A DNA stretch of 64,000 nucleotides from Sandaracinobacteroides sp041675905 (lineage in GTDB: Bacteria > Pseudomonadota > Alphaproteobacteria > Sphingomonadales > Sphingomonadaceae), in contig JBAYSX010000006.1 of the NCBI GenBank assembly GCA_041675905.1, forward strand, positions 1-64,000. The letters are read 5' to 3'. How positions within the stretch are numbered: the stretch's first letter is position 1; each line of letters starts with the position of its first letter. Positions 8,323 to 17,408 of the stretch are shown one piece after another. A program made the translations under genes and the position numbers. A model generated the notes under the pieces. It worked only from the letters and a program-made list of their open reading frames with translations. It was not told the DNA's origin and searched no databases.

Positions 8323-9681
8323 TTGCCCTTTTCCGATTTGCACCTGTCCGATTCTCTGCTGAAAGCCGTTGCAGACGCCGGCTATTCCGAACCGTCAGCA
8401 ATTCAGGCCGCCGCGATCCCGCCAATATTGATGGGCCGCGACGTGATCGGAGTGGCCCAGACAGGTACAGGCAAGACAGCCTCGTTCGTGTTGCCGATGA
8501 TCGACATTCTGGCGGAAGGGCGTTCCCGCGCGCGCATGCCGCGTTCGCTGATTCTGGAACCGACGCGCGAACTCGCAGCCCAGGTTGCCGAGAATTTTGA
8601 AAAATACGGGAAATATCACAAGCTTTCCATGGCGTTGCTGATTGGTGGCGTATCTTTTGGCGATCAGGACAAGGCACTGGAAAAAGGTGTCGATGTATTG
8701 ATCGCAACGCCTGGCCGGTTGATGGACCAGCATGCGCGTGGCAAGATCTTGATGTCTGGCGTCGATGTGCTGGTGATCGACGAGGCCGACCGCATGCTTG
8801 ACATGGGATTTATCCCCGATGTCGAGAAGATCTGCACGCTGTTGCGCCCGGACCGGCAAACGCTGTTATTTTCGGCAACCATGCCGCCGCCGATCCGCAA
8901 GCTCGCGGACAGTTTCATGGACAATCCGCGCATGGTGGAAGTTGCGCGCCCCGCCACCACCAACGAGAATATTTCTCAATGCCTGATCGCCGTGGACCCG
9001 CGCCGCAAACGTCAGTTGTTGCGCGATTTGTTGCGTGATGACGATGTGCCAAGCGCCATCATTTTCTGCAACCGCAAGACGACTGTGCGCGATCTCGCGG
9101 AAAGCCTGAAGCGCGAGCGATTTAAGGTCGGCCAGATCCAGGGCGATATGGATCAGGCCGATCGCGTGCGCGAACTGGAACGCTTTCGCGCAGGTGAAAT
9201 CAGCATCCTGGTGGCGTCCGACGTCGCCGCGCGCGGCCTTGACATCAAGGGCGTCAGCCATGTGTTCAATTATGACGCGCCCTGGCACCCGGATGATTAT
9301 GTCCACCGCATCGGGCGGACGGGCCGGGCTGGCGCGAAAGGTATCGCGATTACCTTCGTAACGCCGGATGATGCGGACGCCATCGCCAATATCGAAAAGC
9401 TGACGAAACAGAAAATTCCGGTACGTGAAGCGCCGGGTGCGGAAACTGTGGCCCCGGAAACGGTCAGCGATACGCCAGCACCCGCGCCATCGCGGGCCCC
9501 CAGTCGCGCACCAAGGAAGGAAACGGCTGACCGGCGTGCGTCCAGTCCCGGTCAAACTCCGCTTCCGCCGGCGGGCGACTATTCCGGCCCCGGTTTCGGG
9601 CCGGAAGGCGTGCCGGCATTTCTGCTCGTGTCCGCCCGGCACGCCGTTGCTGCGGTCGAGCCGGACGAAGATGGCGCCTAA
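8323..9681 (+). CDS. DEAD-box ATP-dependent RNA helicase (RhlE-like)
   Basis: A 452-residue RNA helicase for RNA remodelling or ribosome assembly. The motifs run in order: Q-motif region (YSEPSAIQAAAIP), Walker A AQTGTGKT (about 45-52), PTRELA, TPGRL, DEAD (about 153-156), SAT, then helicase C with DVAARGLDIKGV and HRIGRTGRAG. A low-complexity Pro/Ala/Arg tail follows residue 375. I chose TTG 8323 because it gives the normal MPFSDL start with GAGGA at the right distance; TTG 8311 is the alternative. It overlaps the 3' end of dnaB by four bases. Confidence 0.93.
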   Translation: MPFSDLHLSDSLLKAVADAGYSEPSAIQAAAIPPILMGRDVIGVAQTGTGKTASFVLPMIDILAEGRSRARMPRSLILEPTRELAAQVAENFEKYGKYHKLSMALLIGGVSFGDQDKALEKGVDVLIATPGRLMDQHARGKILMSGVDVLVIDEADRMLDMGFIPDVEKICTLLRPDRQTLLFSATMPPPIRKLADSFMDNPRMVEVARPATTNENISQCLIAVDPRRKRQLLRDLLRDDDVPSAIIFCNRKTTVRDLAESLKRERFKVGQIQGDMDQADRVRELERFRAGEISILVASDVAARGLDIKGVSHVFNYDAPWHPDDYVHRIGRTGRAGAKGIAITFVTPDDADAIANIEKLTKQKIPVREAPGAETVAPETVSDTPAPAPSRAPSRAPRKETADRRASSPGQTPLPPAGDYSGPGFGPEGVPAFLLVSARHAVAAVEPDEDGA

Positions 9682-11165
9682 TAGTCGCTGCTATCCGGTC
9701 CCCAATCCCCTTCCGCGGGGTCGGAAAAGCGTGTGAACTCCCGGTGGAACATCATCGGCACGATTCCCGTAGAACCATGACGCTGTTTGGCCACAATGAC
9801 TTCAGCACGGCCTCGAATGCGTTCAGCTTTTTGCAGCCAGTCCTGAAACTTGTCTGACCCATCCTCGGGTTTTTTCGTCTCATGATAATATTCCTCACGA
9901 AACACGAACAGCACGATATCAGCGTCTTGTTCGATCGAGCCGGATTCGCGCAGGTCGGACAATTGCGGGCGCTTGTCTTCGCGATTTTCCACCTGCCGGC
10001 TCAACTGTGAAAGTGCGATAACCGGCAAATCAAGTTCCTTGGCCAGCGTTTTCAGGCCACGGGTGATTTCACTGATTTCATTGACGCGATTATCACTTCC
10101 GCGCACGGAACCTTGCAACAGTTGCAGGTAGTCAACGACAATCATGCCGATTTTCTTCTGCCGTTTCAGGCGTCGTGCGCGGGTACGCAGGGCGGCAATC
10201 GACAGGGCAGGTGTATCGTCGATATACAGCGGCAGATCGTGCAAATTCTCGGCGGCGCGGGCGAGTTCGTTGAATTCAGCCTGATTGATCTTGCCCATTC
10301 GCAGGCTTTCCGAACTGATCTGTGCCTGTTCGGCGAGAATCCGGTTGGCCAACTGGTCGGCGGACATTTCAAGGCTGAAAAAGGCCACCGGCGCACCCGT
10401 GGAGGGTGTGATGCCGTCGCGCTCGTCCATCCTGGCGCGAAAGGCGGTAGAAAAAGCGATATTGGTGGCCAGCGCCGTTTTCCCCATCGCCGGGCGGCCC
10501 GCGAGAATAATCAGGTCCGAATTGTGTAACCCGCCCATCTTGCTGTTCAGGCCAGTCAACCCGGTGGTCAGGCCGGATAAATGCCCGCCGGTTTTCATTG
10601 CCCGCGCCGCCATATCGACCGCTTGCGCCGCGGCGGTCGCGAAAGCCAGGGTGGCCCCGGAAACCTCGCCGGTTTCCGCCACCCTGTACAGCGCCTCTTC
10701 GGCAGCCTCGATCTGCTTTAATGGCGCTACTTCCTGCGAAGTGTCGGTGGCGGCGGTGATCAGATCCTTGCCGACCGTCACGAGTTCCCGCAGCAGCGCC
10801 AGATCGTAAATCTGCGCGGCGCAATCGCGCGCGCCCAGTAAAACGGATGGATTTTCGGCCAGTTTCAACAGATATTCGACGCCACCGGCTTCAGCCAGCG
10901 CTGCGTCTTTTTCAAACAATGGCCGAAGTGTTACCGGATTGGCCAGCATATTGGCGTCTGCCAGCCGACGAACTTGCGCGTAGATGCGGCCGTGCAGTGG
11001 TTCGTAGAAATGCTCCTCGCGCAGCATCTGCATCACATCCTCGACCAGGCGATTCTCGATCAGCAGTGCGCCGAGCAGAACTTTCTCGGCCTCGATATTA
11101 TAGGGCAGCGACGATGGGATGGCGTTGGGGTCGGTAGCCACCAGAGACAGGGGAGAAGATATCAT
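9678..11165 (-). CDS. dnaB: Replicative DNA helicase DnaB
   Basis: A 495-residue hexameric helicase that unwinds DNA at the replication fork. The N-terminal domain (about 15-120) starts LPYNIEAEKVLLGALLIEN. The RecA-like domain has Walker A AGRPAMGKTALATNIAF, SLEMSADQLANRIL, the Walker B region IGMIVVDYLQLL, and ALSQLSRQVENREDKRPQ with the arginine-rich C-terminal motifs. There is no intein. The ATG at 11165 gives the usual N-terminus; an upstream ATG at 11201 would add twelve residues. It converges on the helicase gene. Confidence 0.96.
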   Translation of the reverse strand: MISSPLSLVATDPNAIPSSLPYNIEAEKVLLGALLIENRLVEDVMQMLREEHFYEPLHGRIYAQVRRLADANMLANPVTLRPLFEKDAALAEAGGVEYLLKLAENPSVLLGARDCAAQIYDLALLRELVTVGKDLITAATDTSQEVAPLKQIEAAEEALYRVAETGEVSGATLAFATAAAQAVDMAARAMKTGGHLSGLTTGLTGLNSKMGGLHNSDLIILAGRPAMGKTALATNIAFSTAFRARMDERDGITPSTGAPVAFFSLEMSADQLANRILAEQAQISSESLRMGKINQAEFNELARAAENLHDLPLYIDDTPALSIAALRTRARRLKRQKKIGMIVVDYLQLLQGSVRGSDNRVNEISEITRGLKTLAKELDLPVIALSQLSRQVENREDKRPQLSDLRESGSIEQDADIVLFVFREEYYHETKKPEDGSDKFQDWLQKAERIRGRAEVIVAKQRHGSTGIVPMMFHREFTRFSDPAEGDWGPDSSDY

Positions 11166-11263
11166 TTTTCCACCATGCAACTTTTGCGCCGTCCGCGCCA
11201 CTGTCAGACGCGAGCCGGTAGTGGGCGCTTCTGTGGATTAATTGCTAACCAACAGAAATTATT

Positions 11264-13447
11264 CTAGAATTCTACGCCCCAACGCACCGCGCCGCCCCTG
11301 TCGTCGAGATGCGCGCGATGCCCGGCATTGGCACGGTGAAACAACGTCACCTCCAGCGGACCCGCATGATAGCCCAGCTCAAGTGCCCGCTCGCGTGCAT
11401 CGGGCGCAACGCTGACGAACCGGCGGTCATCTCCGGCAGCGAAGCCGAAATCCCCGCCGGTCAGGGCGCGTGGCTGCGCGATCGCCACATGCAGATAGCC
11501 AAAGGGCGCGGCATATCCCGCCAATACGGACCAGGAGCGCGACTGCAAATCACCGGCTGGCCGCAACAGGCCGCCTGTCGTCAGTTCAGGCTGGTGCCAG
11601 CCCTGGCTTGCCGCCAGGCGGAGATCGAAGGGGCCTTGGCTGAAGTCCGCCGCTGCCCCTGCTTCGAGCGTGTGCCCGCCAATCAACCCGAAGGCAGGAG
11701 ACAGGCGCGTACCGAGAAATGCACCCCTTTCCCGCTCGCTGGCGATCCGGGCGCTCAATTGTAACGGCCCGGCGGGCACACCGAGCGCTGCAGCCATGCG
11801 GCTCCGCCGCGCAATGCGGTGTCCGCCTGAAGTGGCTTCATGACGAGCCACATGGTCTTCTGACGTCTCTGCGGCCACGGCCAGCCGCGCCGCGCCGAGC
11901 GGAAATTCCGCCGACACCGTTTTGCGGCCATCAACCGCTGCGTCTGCCGTGAAATGGTCGAACGCATCCGTCGCCACCAGTCCGCCAGCATGGCTGCCCG
12001 GAAGTGTTTCGCCCGCCAGTCGCCCCGTTGCCGCTGTCAGCGCAAAACCGCCGGCGACGAGCGTCAGGCGCGTCTGCCGCAACGGGTTGCGATTGCCGGC
12101 ATGGGCATCCAGCCCGTCGTTTTTCCCACCGTGCACCAGCGTTTCGCGATCCGCCCGCAACGTCAGCGCGACACTGAAAGGACCGGATGCAAGACCGGTG
12201 CCTGCCTGCACCAGCGTATCGGCGGCGAGGCGACCGGCCAGCCGGCCCGGCCCTGCTGCCCGCAATGTGTTGCCCAGCGGCAACCAGTAGCGGCGGCCAT
12301 AGGAATCAGCGATTCCCACCTGCCCGAGCGAGCGCGCCATACCATCGCCGAATGCAGCGCCAATGGCGCCATTGGCTGTCAGCGAGATCGGCAGGGGTGT
12401 GCCGGCGATGCTGGTGGCGCCAACCGGTGCCATCGCCGCGGCAATATCCAGGACGCCCCGCCCATAAACCGGATCGGTTCCCGGCGCACCGGCATCGCGG
12501 GCGGTCCGCAGCACCAGATCCACCAATTGCTCCGCGCTCAAATTGGTAAAGTTTTGCGCCAGCAACGCAATTGCGCCGCTCACCATCGGCGCGGCGATAC
12601 TTGTTCCCGAATAAAGGAACAGCTGGCCGTTCAGGCCCGGCGTAACCACCTTTTCGCCGGGTGCGGCGATCCAGGAATCAGCGGCGGCGCCCGCGCGGTT
12701 GGAAAATTCTGATATCTCGCCCGTCGGGCCGACGGACCCGACGACGAGGGTGGTGCGCCCGGCGACGGACAGGGCAGCGGCGGGGAGCGGATCGATGCTA
12801 GCTGCGCCGTCATTGCCCGCGCCGATCACCAGCACGACCCCTGCGCGCCCCGCTTCAGCAAAGGCGGCGTCCATCGTGCTGCTGCCACCGCCGCCCAGCG
12901 AAATGTTGATGGCGCGCGCTCCCGCCGCCACTGCTTCCAGGACGCCGGTGGCAATATCGGCGCTGCCGAAGGCACAATCAGGGCAGGTGCCGACCCGGTC
13001 GGTTCGCATCACCGCCAGCGTGGCGGCGGGCGCGACGCCCACGATGCCCTGGTCATTGCGGCTGGCGGCAAGCACGGCAGCAACCGCCGTACCATGGCCA
13101 TCCGCATCGGTAACTGGACGGCCCGCTCCTGTGACATCGCGACTGGCACTGTGGATTCGACCGGAAAACTCCGGGGAGGCTGTATCGATGCCCGTGTCGA
13201 TGATGCCGACGGTTACGCCCTTGCCTTCAATGCCTTTGGTCCATGCCGCCAGCGCACCGGTCGCCGCCGCGGCACCGGAGCGGCGATATTCTTCGGTATC
13301 GAAATTCGTCCGGGGGGTTGGCTCGGGCGGGGCGGGCGGCGGAATGGCCGAAGAAGGCGGCGCGGGCCGGGCAGAGCTTCCGCCTCCGCCCCCACCGCCG
13401 CAAGCCGCGAGCAATAGCGCAGCCGTCATGACCATGGCTGGTTTCAC
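11264..13447 (-). CDS. S8 subtilisin-like serine protease, lipoprotein-type start with C-terminal beta-domain
   Basis: About 727 residues. The N-terminus is a lipoprotein signal (TAALLLAAC, lipidated Cys near residue 16), followed by a run of seven glycines and a Pro-rich linker. The protease domain (about 65-385) has the catalytic triad: Asp in GIIDTGID (near 84), His in DADGHGTAVA (near 118) and Ser in GTSIAAPMVS (near 283). The last 330 or so residues look like an outer-membrane barrel: alternating hydrophobic strands, many Gly and aromatic residues, ending in Phe (RWGVEF). I chose the GTG at 13447, which has AGGGG upstream and avoids overlap with the divergent HAD gene; ATGs at 13474/13477 are alternatives. 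Confidence 0.85.
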   Translation of the reverse strand: MKPAMVMTAALLLAACGGGGGGGSSARPAPPSSAIPPPAPPEPTPRTNFDTEEYRRSGAAAATGALAAWTKGIEGKGVTVGIIDTGIDTASPEFSGRIHSASRDVTGAGRPVTDADGHGTAVAAVLAASRNDQGIVGVAPAATLAVMRTDRVGTCPDCAFGSADIATGVLEAVAAGARAINISLGGGGSSTMDAAFAEAGRAGVVLVIGAGNDGAASIDPLPAAALSVAGRTTLVVGSVGPTGEISEFSNRAGAAADSWIAAPGEKVVTPGLNGQLFLYSGTSIAAPMVSGAIALLAQNFTNLSAEQLVDLVLRTARDAGAPGTDPVYGRGVLDIAAAMAPVGATSIAGTPLPISLTANGAIGAAFGDGMARSLGQVGIADSYGRRYWLPLGNTLRAAGPGRLAGRLAADTLVQAGTGLASGPFSVALTLRADRETLVHGGKNDGLDAHAGNRNPLRQTRLTLVAGGFALTAATGRLAGETLPGSHAGGLVATDAFDHFTADAAVDGRKTVSAEFPLGAARLAVAAETSEDHVARHEATSGGHRIARRSRMAAALGVPAGPLQLSARIASERERGAFLGTRLSPAFGLIGGHTLEAGAAADFSQGPFDLRLAASQGWHQPELTTGGLLRPAGDLQSRSWSVLAGYAAPFGYLHVAIAQPRALTGGDFGFAAGDDRRFVSVAPDARERALELGYHAGPLEVTLFHRANAGHRAHLDDRGGAVRWGVEF

Positions 13448-13475
13448 GCGTCGCCCCTGTCTATAGCCTGTCATC

Positions 13476-14171
13476 ATGCGCCCTGAACTGCTTTCCGCCA
13501 CCGCGGCGTTGCACGAACGTCTGTCCCGTGTCGACACCTGGCTCTTCGATATGGACAACAGCCTGTACCCGGCAAAAGTCAATCTCTTTTCCCAGATCGA
13601 CGAGCGGATGCAGGCGTTCGTCGCGCGTTTGCTCGGGCTGGAGCCGGATGCCGCCCGCGCCGTCCAGAAACGTTATTTTCACGAACATGGGACCACCTTG
13701 CGTGGCCTGATGTTGAGTCATGGTGTCGATCCGCACGAATTTCTGGATTATGTCCATGACATCAATTTTTCGGTGCTGCAGCCCGATCCGGTGCTGGCGG
13801 CGGCGCTGCACAAATTGCCGGGGCAGCGGATTGTGTTCACCAACGGCGATGTTCGCTACGCACGCCGGGTGCTCGATGCGCTTGGGATCGCAGACGCCTT
13901 CGCCGGAATTCACGATGTAGAGGCGATGGGCTGGCACCCGAAGCCCGACCCGCGCGCCTATCGCGGCCTGTGCGACCGTTTCGACGTAAACCCCGAAAAT
14001 GCCTTCTTCGCCGATGATATGGCGCATAACCTGCTGCCGGCCCACGATCTCGGTATGTTGACGCTGTGGGTGAATAATGGTTCGGAACGCGGCGATCATG
14101 GCGCATCGCCCGATTTTATCCACTTTGAAACCCACGACATCACGGAATGGCTGGAGGAATTGACCAAATGA
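13476..14171 (+). CDS. HAD-family pyrimidine 5'-nucleotidase
   Basis: A 231-residue phosphatase of the Sdt1/Phm8-like HAD subfamily, which dephosphorylates pyrimidine nucleotides. Motif I is WLFDMDNSLYP (nucleophile and acid Asp), motif II is VFTNGD, motif III is WHPKPDPRAY and motif IV is AFFADDMAHN. The helical cap (about 45-110) is of usual size. It ends in an ATGA overlap with dapD, so the two are coupled, an arrangement I associate with sphingomonads and relatives; it need not mean a shared pathway. Confidence 0.88.
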   Translation: MRPELLSATAALHERLSRVDTWLFDMDNSLYPAKVNLFSQIDERMQAFVARLLGLEPDAARAVQKRYFHEHGTTLRGLMLSHGVDPHEFLDYVHDINFSVLQPDPVLAAALHKLPGQRIVFTNGDVRYARRVLDALGIADAFAGIHDVEAMGWHPKPDPRAYRGLCDRFDVNPENAFFADDMAHNLLPAHDLGMLTLWVNNGSERGDHGASPDFIHFETHDITEWLEELTK

Positions 14172-15010
14172 CTGACCGCACCGCCTTGACCGCCGAAATC
14201 GAATCGGCCTGGGAAGCGCGCGAGACGCTTTCACCCGCAACCACAGGCGCGGTGCGGGATGCGGTGGAAACCGTCCTTGCAGGCCTGGATGCCGGCACAT
14301 TGCGTGTCGCCGAAAAGATCGACGGTGCATGGGTGGTTCATCAATGGCTGAAAAAGGCGGTGCTGCTGTCTTTCCGTCTCAACGATAATGTGGTGGTGCC
14401 GGGGCCTGGTGGCAGCAACTGGTACGACAAGGTGCCATCCAAATTCCTCGGCTGGGATGCGGGGCGCTTTGCCGACGCCGGTTTTCGCGCGGTGCCGGGC
14501 GCGATCGTTCGCCATGGCGCGCATGTGTCGAAGGGCGTTGTGCTGATGCCGGGTTTTGTGAACATCGGCGCGTGGGTCGGTCCGGGATCCATGGTCGACA
14601 CCTGGGCGACGGTCGGGAGTTGCGCGCAGATCGGAGCCAATGTGCATCTTTCCGGCGGCGTCGGCATTGGCGGCGTGCTCGAACCCTTGCAGGCCAACCC
14701 GACAATTATCGAGGATAATTGTTTCATCGGCGCGCGCTCGGAAGTGGTTGAGGGCGTGATCGTGGAAGAAGGAGCGGTACTGGCCATGGGCGTGTTCCTG
14801 TCCTCCACCACCCGCATCATCGACCGCACGACCGGCGAAATCTTCGTCGGGCGGGTGCCGGCATATTCCGTGGTGGTGCCCGGCACATTACCTGGCAAGC
14901 CACTGCCCGACGGTACGCCCGGGCCGAATCTGGCATGTGCCGTCATTGTCAAGCGCGTGGACGCACAGACGCGCTCCAAAACCAGCATCAACGATCTGCT
15001 GCGCGATTAA
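14168..15010 (+). CDS. dapD: 2,3,4,5-tetrahydropyridine-2,6-dicarboxylate N-succinyltransferase
   Basis: Catalyses succinylation of tetrahydrodipicolinate in the succinylase branch of lysine and meso-diaminopimelate synthesis. It has 280 residues. The left-handed beta-helix hexapeptide repeats are clear (GVVLMPGFVNIGAWVGPGSM, VGSCAQIGANVHLSGGVGIG, IEDNCFIGARSEVVEGVIV), and the N-terminal helical domain carries EKIDGAWVVHQWLKKAVLL. dapF, acting later in the same pathway, lies at 54.2-55.0 kb. The start ATG overlaps the HAD gene stop. Confidence 0.96.
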   Translation: MTDRTALTAEIESAWEARETLSPATTGAVRDAVETVLAGLDAGTLRVAEKIDGAWVVHQWLKKAVLLSFRLNDNVVVPGPGGSNWYDKVPSKFLGWDAGRFADAGFRAVPGAIVRHGAHVSKGVVLMPGFVNIGAWVGPGSMVDTWATVGSCAQIGANVHLSGGVGIGGVLEPLQANPTIIEDNCFIGARSEVVEGVIVEEGAVLAMGVFLSSTTRIIDRTTGEIFVGRVPAYSVVVPGTLPGKPLPDGTPGPNLACAVIVKRVDAQTRSKTSINDLLRD

Positions 15011-15031
15011 CCGGTTGCGGGCGGGCAGGCT

Positions 15032-16591
15032 TCAGGCCTGCCTGCCGCCGGGCGTTGGCGCATCGGGAAGCGGCGGCACCGGCTGCGGCGGAGCCTGCAC
15101 CGACAGTTCTGGAACATCCACCAGACCGCGCCCGACATGGCTGCGGTGATAGCCATAGCCGAAGTAAAGCAGCAGGCCAAAACCGCTCCAGATCGGCAGC
15201 ACCAGCATCGCCTGAACGGGCAGCGACACATAGAGATAGATGCAGCCGAACGCCGCCAGCGGCGCGATCAGCCACACCATCGGCATGCGGAATGGCCGGT
15301 GCCGGTCCGGCGCGGTGCGGCGGAGGATCAGCACCGACACGGCGACCATGAAAAAGGCGAACAGCGTGCCGGAGTTGGAGATGTCCGCCAGCTTGCCCAC
15401 AGGCAGGAAAGCAGCGGTCAAGGTGACGCCAACGCCGGTGATGGCGGTGATGATATGCGGCGTCCCCCATTTCGGATGCACGCGGGACAGTTTTTCGGGC
15501 AACAAACCATCGCGGGACATCACGAAAAAGATGCGCGTCTGGCCGAACAACATCACCAGAATGACCGACGGCAAGGATAGGAAGGCGGCGAGGCCGATCA
15601 GATTGCCAAAATTGATATGGCCCATTTCGCGCAAGACATGCGCCAATGCTTCGCGCGAACAGCCAAGCGGGGCATGACCAAGCGCCGATAGTTCGACGCA
15701 ACGGTTGCCAAGCGCCGCCGAACCGGGCGCGAGCCACTCCCCGGCCGCACTGAAGACCGGCTGCGCGCCCAGCGGCGAGCCGATGACGCCGGCGGACACC
15801 AGCAGATAAAACAGCGTGCAGACGGATAGCGATCCGATCAGGCCGATCGGTACATTGCGCTGCGGGCTGCGCGTTTCTTCGGCGGCGGTGGAAACGGCGT
15901 CGAAGCCGATATAGGCAAAAAAGATAGAGGCCGCTGCACCCGAAATTCCCGCTATGCCCATCGGCGCGAAAGGCTCGAAATTCTCGCCCCGTATCGCCGG
16001 GATTGTCAGGGCGATGAACAGCGTGAGCGCCACAATTTTGATAACGACCAGCGCAGCGTTGACGCGGGCGCTTTCGGTGGTGCCCACCATCAGTAACCCG
16101 GTGATCACCAGCGCGATCGCCATCGCCGGCAAATTGATGACGCCGCCGGCAAACGGCCCGGCCACCAGCGCCATCGGCAGTTCGATGCCCCAGGCCTGTA
16201 ACAACCCGACGAAATAGCCGGACCACCCCACCGCCACGGCGCTCGACGCGACCGCATATTCCAGCACCAGCGACCAGCCGACCATCCACGCCAGCATTTC
16301 ACCCATCACCGCATAAGTATAGGTGTAGGCGGAACCGGAAACCGGCACCATAGCCGCCAGTTCGGAATAGCACAGAGCCGCCACCCCGCAGACAAATCCG
16401 GCGAGGATGAAGCTCAGCATCATCCCTGGGCCAGCCTTCTGGGCAGCTTCGGAGGTTAAAACAAATATTCCGGTGCCGATAACCGCGCCGATACCCAGCA
16501 AGGTAAGCTGCAGCGCCCCCAAAGATCTTGGCAATGTGCGCCCGTGTGCCGTTTGCAGAATGGCATCAAGGGGCTTTACCCGCCAGCTCAT
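15032..16591 (-). CDS. APC-family amino acid permease
   Basis: A 519-residue inner-membrane transporter with about 12-14 hydrophobic segments. The signature of the APC superfamily sits in TM1 (GIGAVIGTGIFVLTSEAA) and TM2-3 (LAGFVCGVAALCYSELAAMV), and FFAYIGFDAVSTAAEETRSP marks TM6 as in cationic amino acid transporters. The loop VELSALGHAPLGCSREALAH is a lineage-specific insert. The substrate cannot be read from the sequence. The Pro-rich cytoplasmic tail ends PTPGGRQA. It converges on dapD. Confidence 0.88.
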   Translation of the reverse strand: MSWRVKPLDAILQTAHGRTLPRSLGALQLTLLGIGAVIGTGIFVLTSEAAQKAGPGMMLSFILAGFVCGVAALCYSELAAMVPVSGSAYTYTYAVMGEMLAWMVGWSLVLEYAVASSAVAVGWSGYFVGLLQAWGIELPMALVAGPFAGGVINLPAMAIALVITGLLMVGTTESARVNAALVVIKIVALTLFIALTIPAIRGENFEPFAPMGIAGISGAAASIFFAYIGFDAVSTAAEETRSPQRNVPIGLIGSLSVCTLFYLLVSAGVIGSPLGAQPVFSAAGEWLAPGSAALGNRCVELSALGHAPLGCSREALAHVLREMGHINFGNLIGLAAFLSLPSVILVMLFGQTRIFFVMSRDGLLPEKLSRVHPKWGTPHIITAITGVGVTLTAAFLPVGKLADISNSGTLFAFFMVAVSVLILRRTAPDRHRPFRMPMVWLIAPLAAFGCIYLYVSLPVQAMLVLPIWSGFGLLLYFGYGYHRSHVGRGLVDVPELSVQAPPQPVPPLPDAPTPGGRQA

Positions 16592-16695
16592 CCAGATCCT
16601 TCCCCCAATTTGCCGGAATATTCCCGCATCCGTTTTTTACTGGTTGTGGGCGGAAACTGCTTTGTCAGGCGCGCGCGGTCAAGTGCCTTGGAGGG

Positions 16696-17076
16696 TCATG
16701 GATTGACCAGCATCGCCCCCAATGGTCGCCCGGCGAAGATATGGGCATGTAAATGCGGCACTTCCTGATGGGAATCGGTGCCGGCATTGATCAGCACGCG
16801 ATAACCGCCTTCTTCCAGCCCGAGTTCGCGCGCCACCTGGCCCACGCCCCGCCAGAAACCCCTGGTCAGATCATCGGGCGCGCTGGCGGAAAAGTCAGCC
16901 AGGCTGACATATTCGCCCTTCGGCACAACAAGAGCATGTATTGGCGCCTGCGGATTAATATCGTGGAAGGCAAGAATATGATCGTTCTCGAAGATTTTCT
17001 TGCAGGGAATTTCGCCACGCAGGATTCGGGCGAAGATATTGTTCCGGTCATAAGGTTCACCATTACGCACCGTCAT
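16696..17076 (-). CDS. HIT-family hydrolase (HinT-like)
   Basis: A 126-residue nucleotide-binding phosphoramidase of the histidine-triad family. The active-site triad is HLHAHIF (near 111-117) and the N-terminal region has IFARILRGEIPCKKIFEND, typical of HinT. It follows hisE with an ATGA overlap and is thus the last gene of the his cluster, as in many alphaproteobacteria. Its contribution to histidine metabolism is not known. Confidence 0.93.
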   Translation of the reverse strand: MTVRNGEPYDRNNIFARILRGEIPCKKIFENDHILAFHDINPQAPIHALVVPKGEYVSLADFSASAPDDLTRGFWRGVGQVARELGLEEGGYRVLINAGTDSHQEVPHLHAHIFAGRPLGAMLVNP

Positions 17077-17408
17077 GTCAGCCTCCTCGCTTTTTCGTCG
17101 ATGCCGGATAATCCTTCGCGCCGCTCCAGTTCGGCAGCGACATCGGCGAGCGACAGGCCGCGCTCGCCCAGCAAAAGCAAAAGATGGAAGATCAGGTCGG
17201 CAGATTCGCCAATCAGTGCCGCATCATCCTGCGCGACCGCGGCGATGACGGTCTCCACCGCCTCCTCGCCCAGCTTTTCGGCCAGTTTCAGCCGGCCACG
17301 TGATAATTGCCGAGCCATATAACTGGCTTCGGTAGCGGACGGATCCGCGGCAAGCAAGGCGCGGCGCTCTAGGATCAGTTGCGACAGGCGGTCGAAAATA
17401 TCGCTCAT
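17073..17408 (-). CDS. hisE: Phosphoribosyl-ATP pyrophosphatase
   Basis: Removes pyrophosphate from phosphoribosyl-ATP, the second step of histidine synthesis. It has 111 residues, the normal length for a stand-alone HisE without a HisI domain. Visible motifs are KLGEEAVETVIAA and ESADLIFHLLLLLGERG, the metal-binding MazG-like helices. Both ends overlap neighbours (hisF and the HIT gene) by four bases. Confidence 0.96.
   Translation of the reverse strand: MSDIFDRLSQLILERRALLAADPSATEASYMARQLSRGRLKLAEKLGEEAVETVIAAVAQDDAALIGESADLIFHLLLLLGERGLSLADVAAELERREGLSGIDEKARRLT

Noticed and set aside
14988..16289. Long minus-strand frame overlapping the APC permease
   Set aside because: The permease frame has all transporter motifs; the other frame is Arg-rich and not protein-like.
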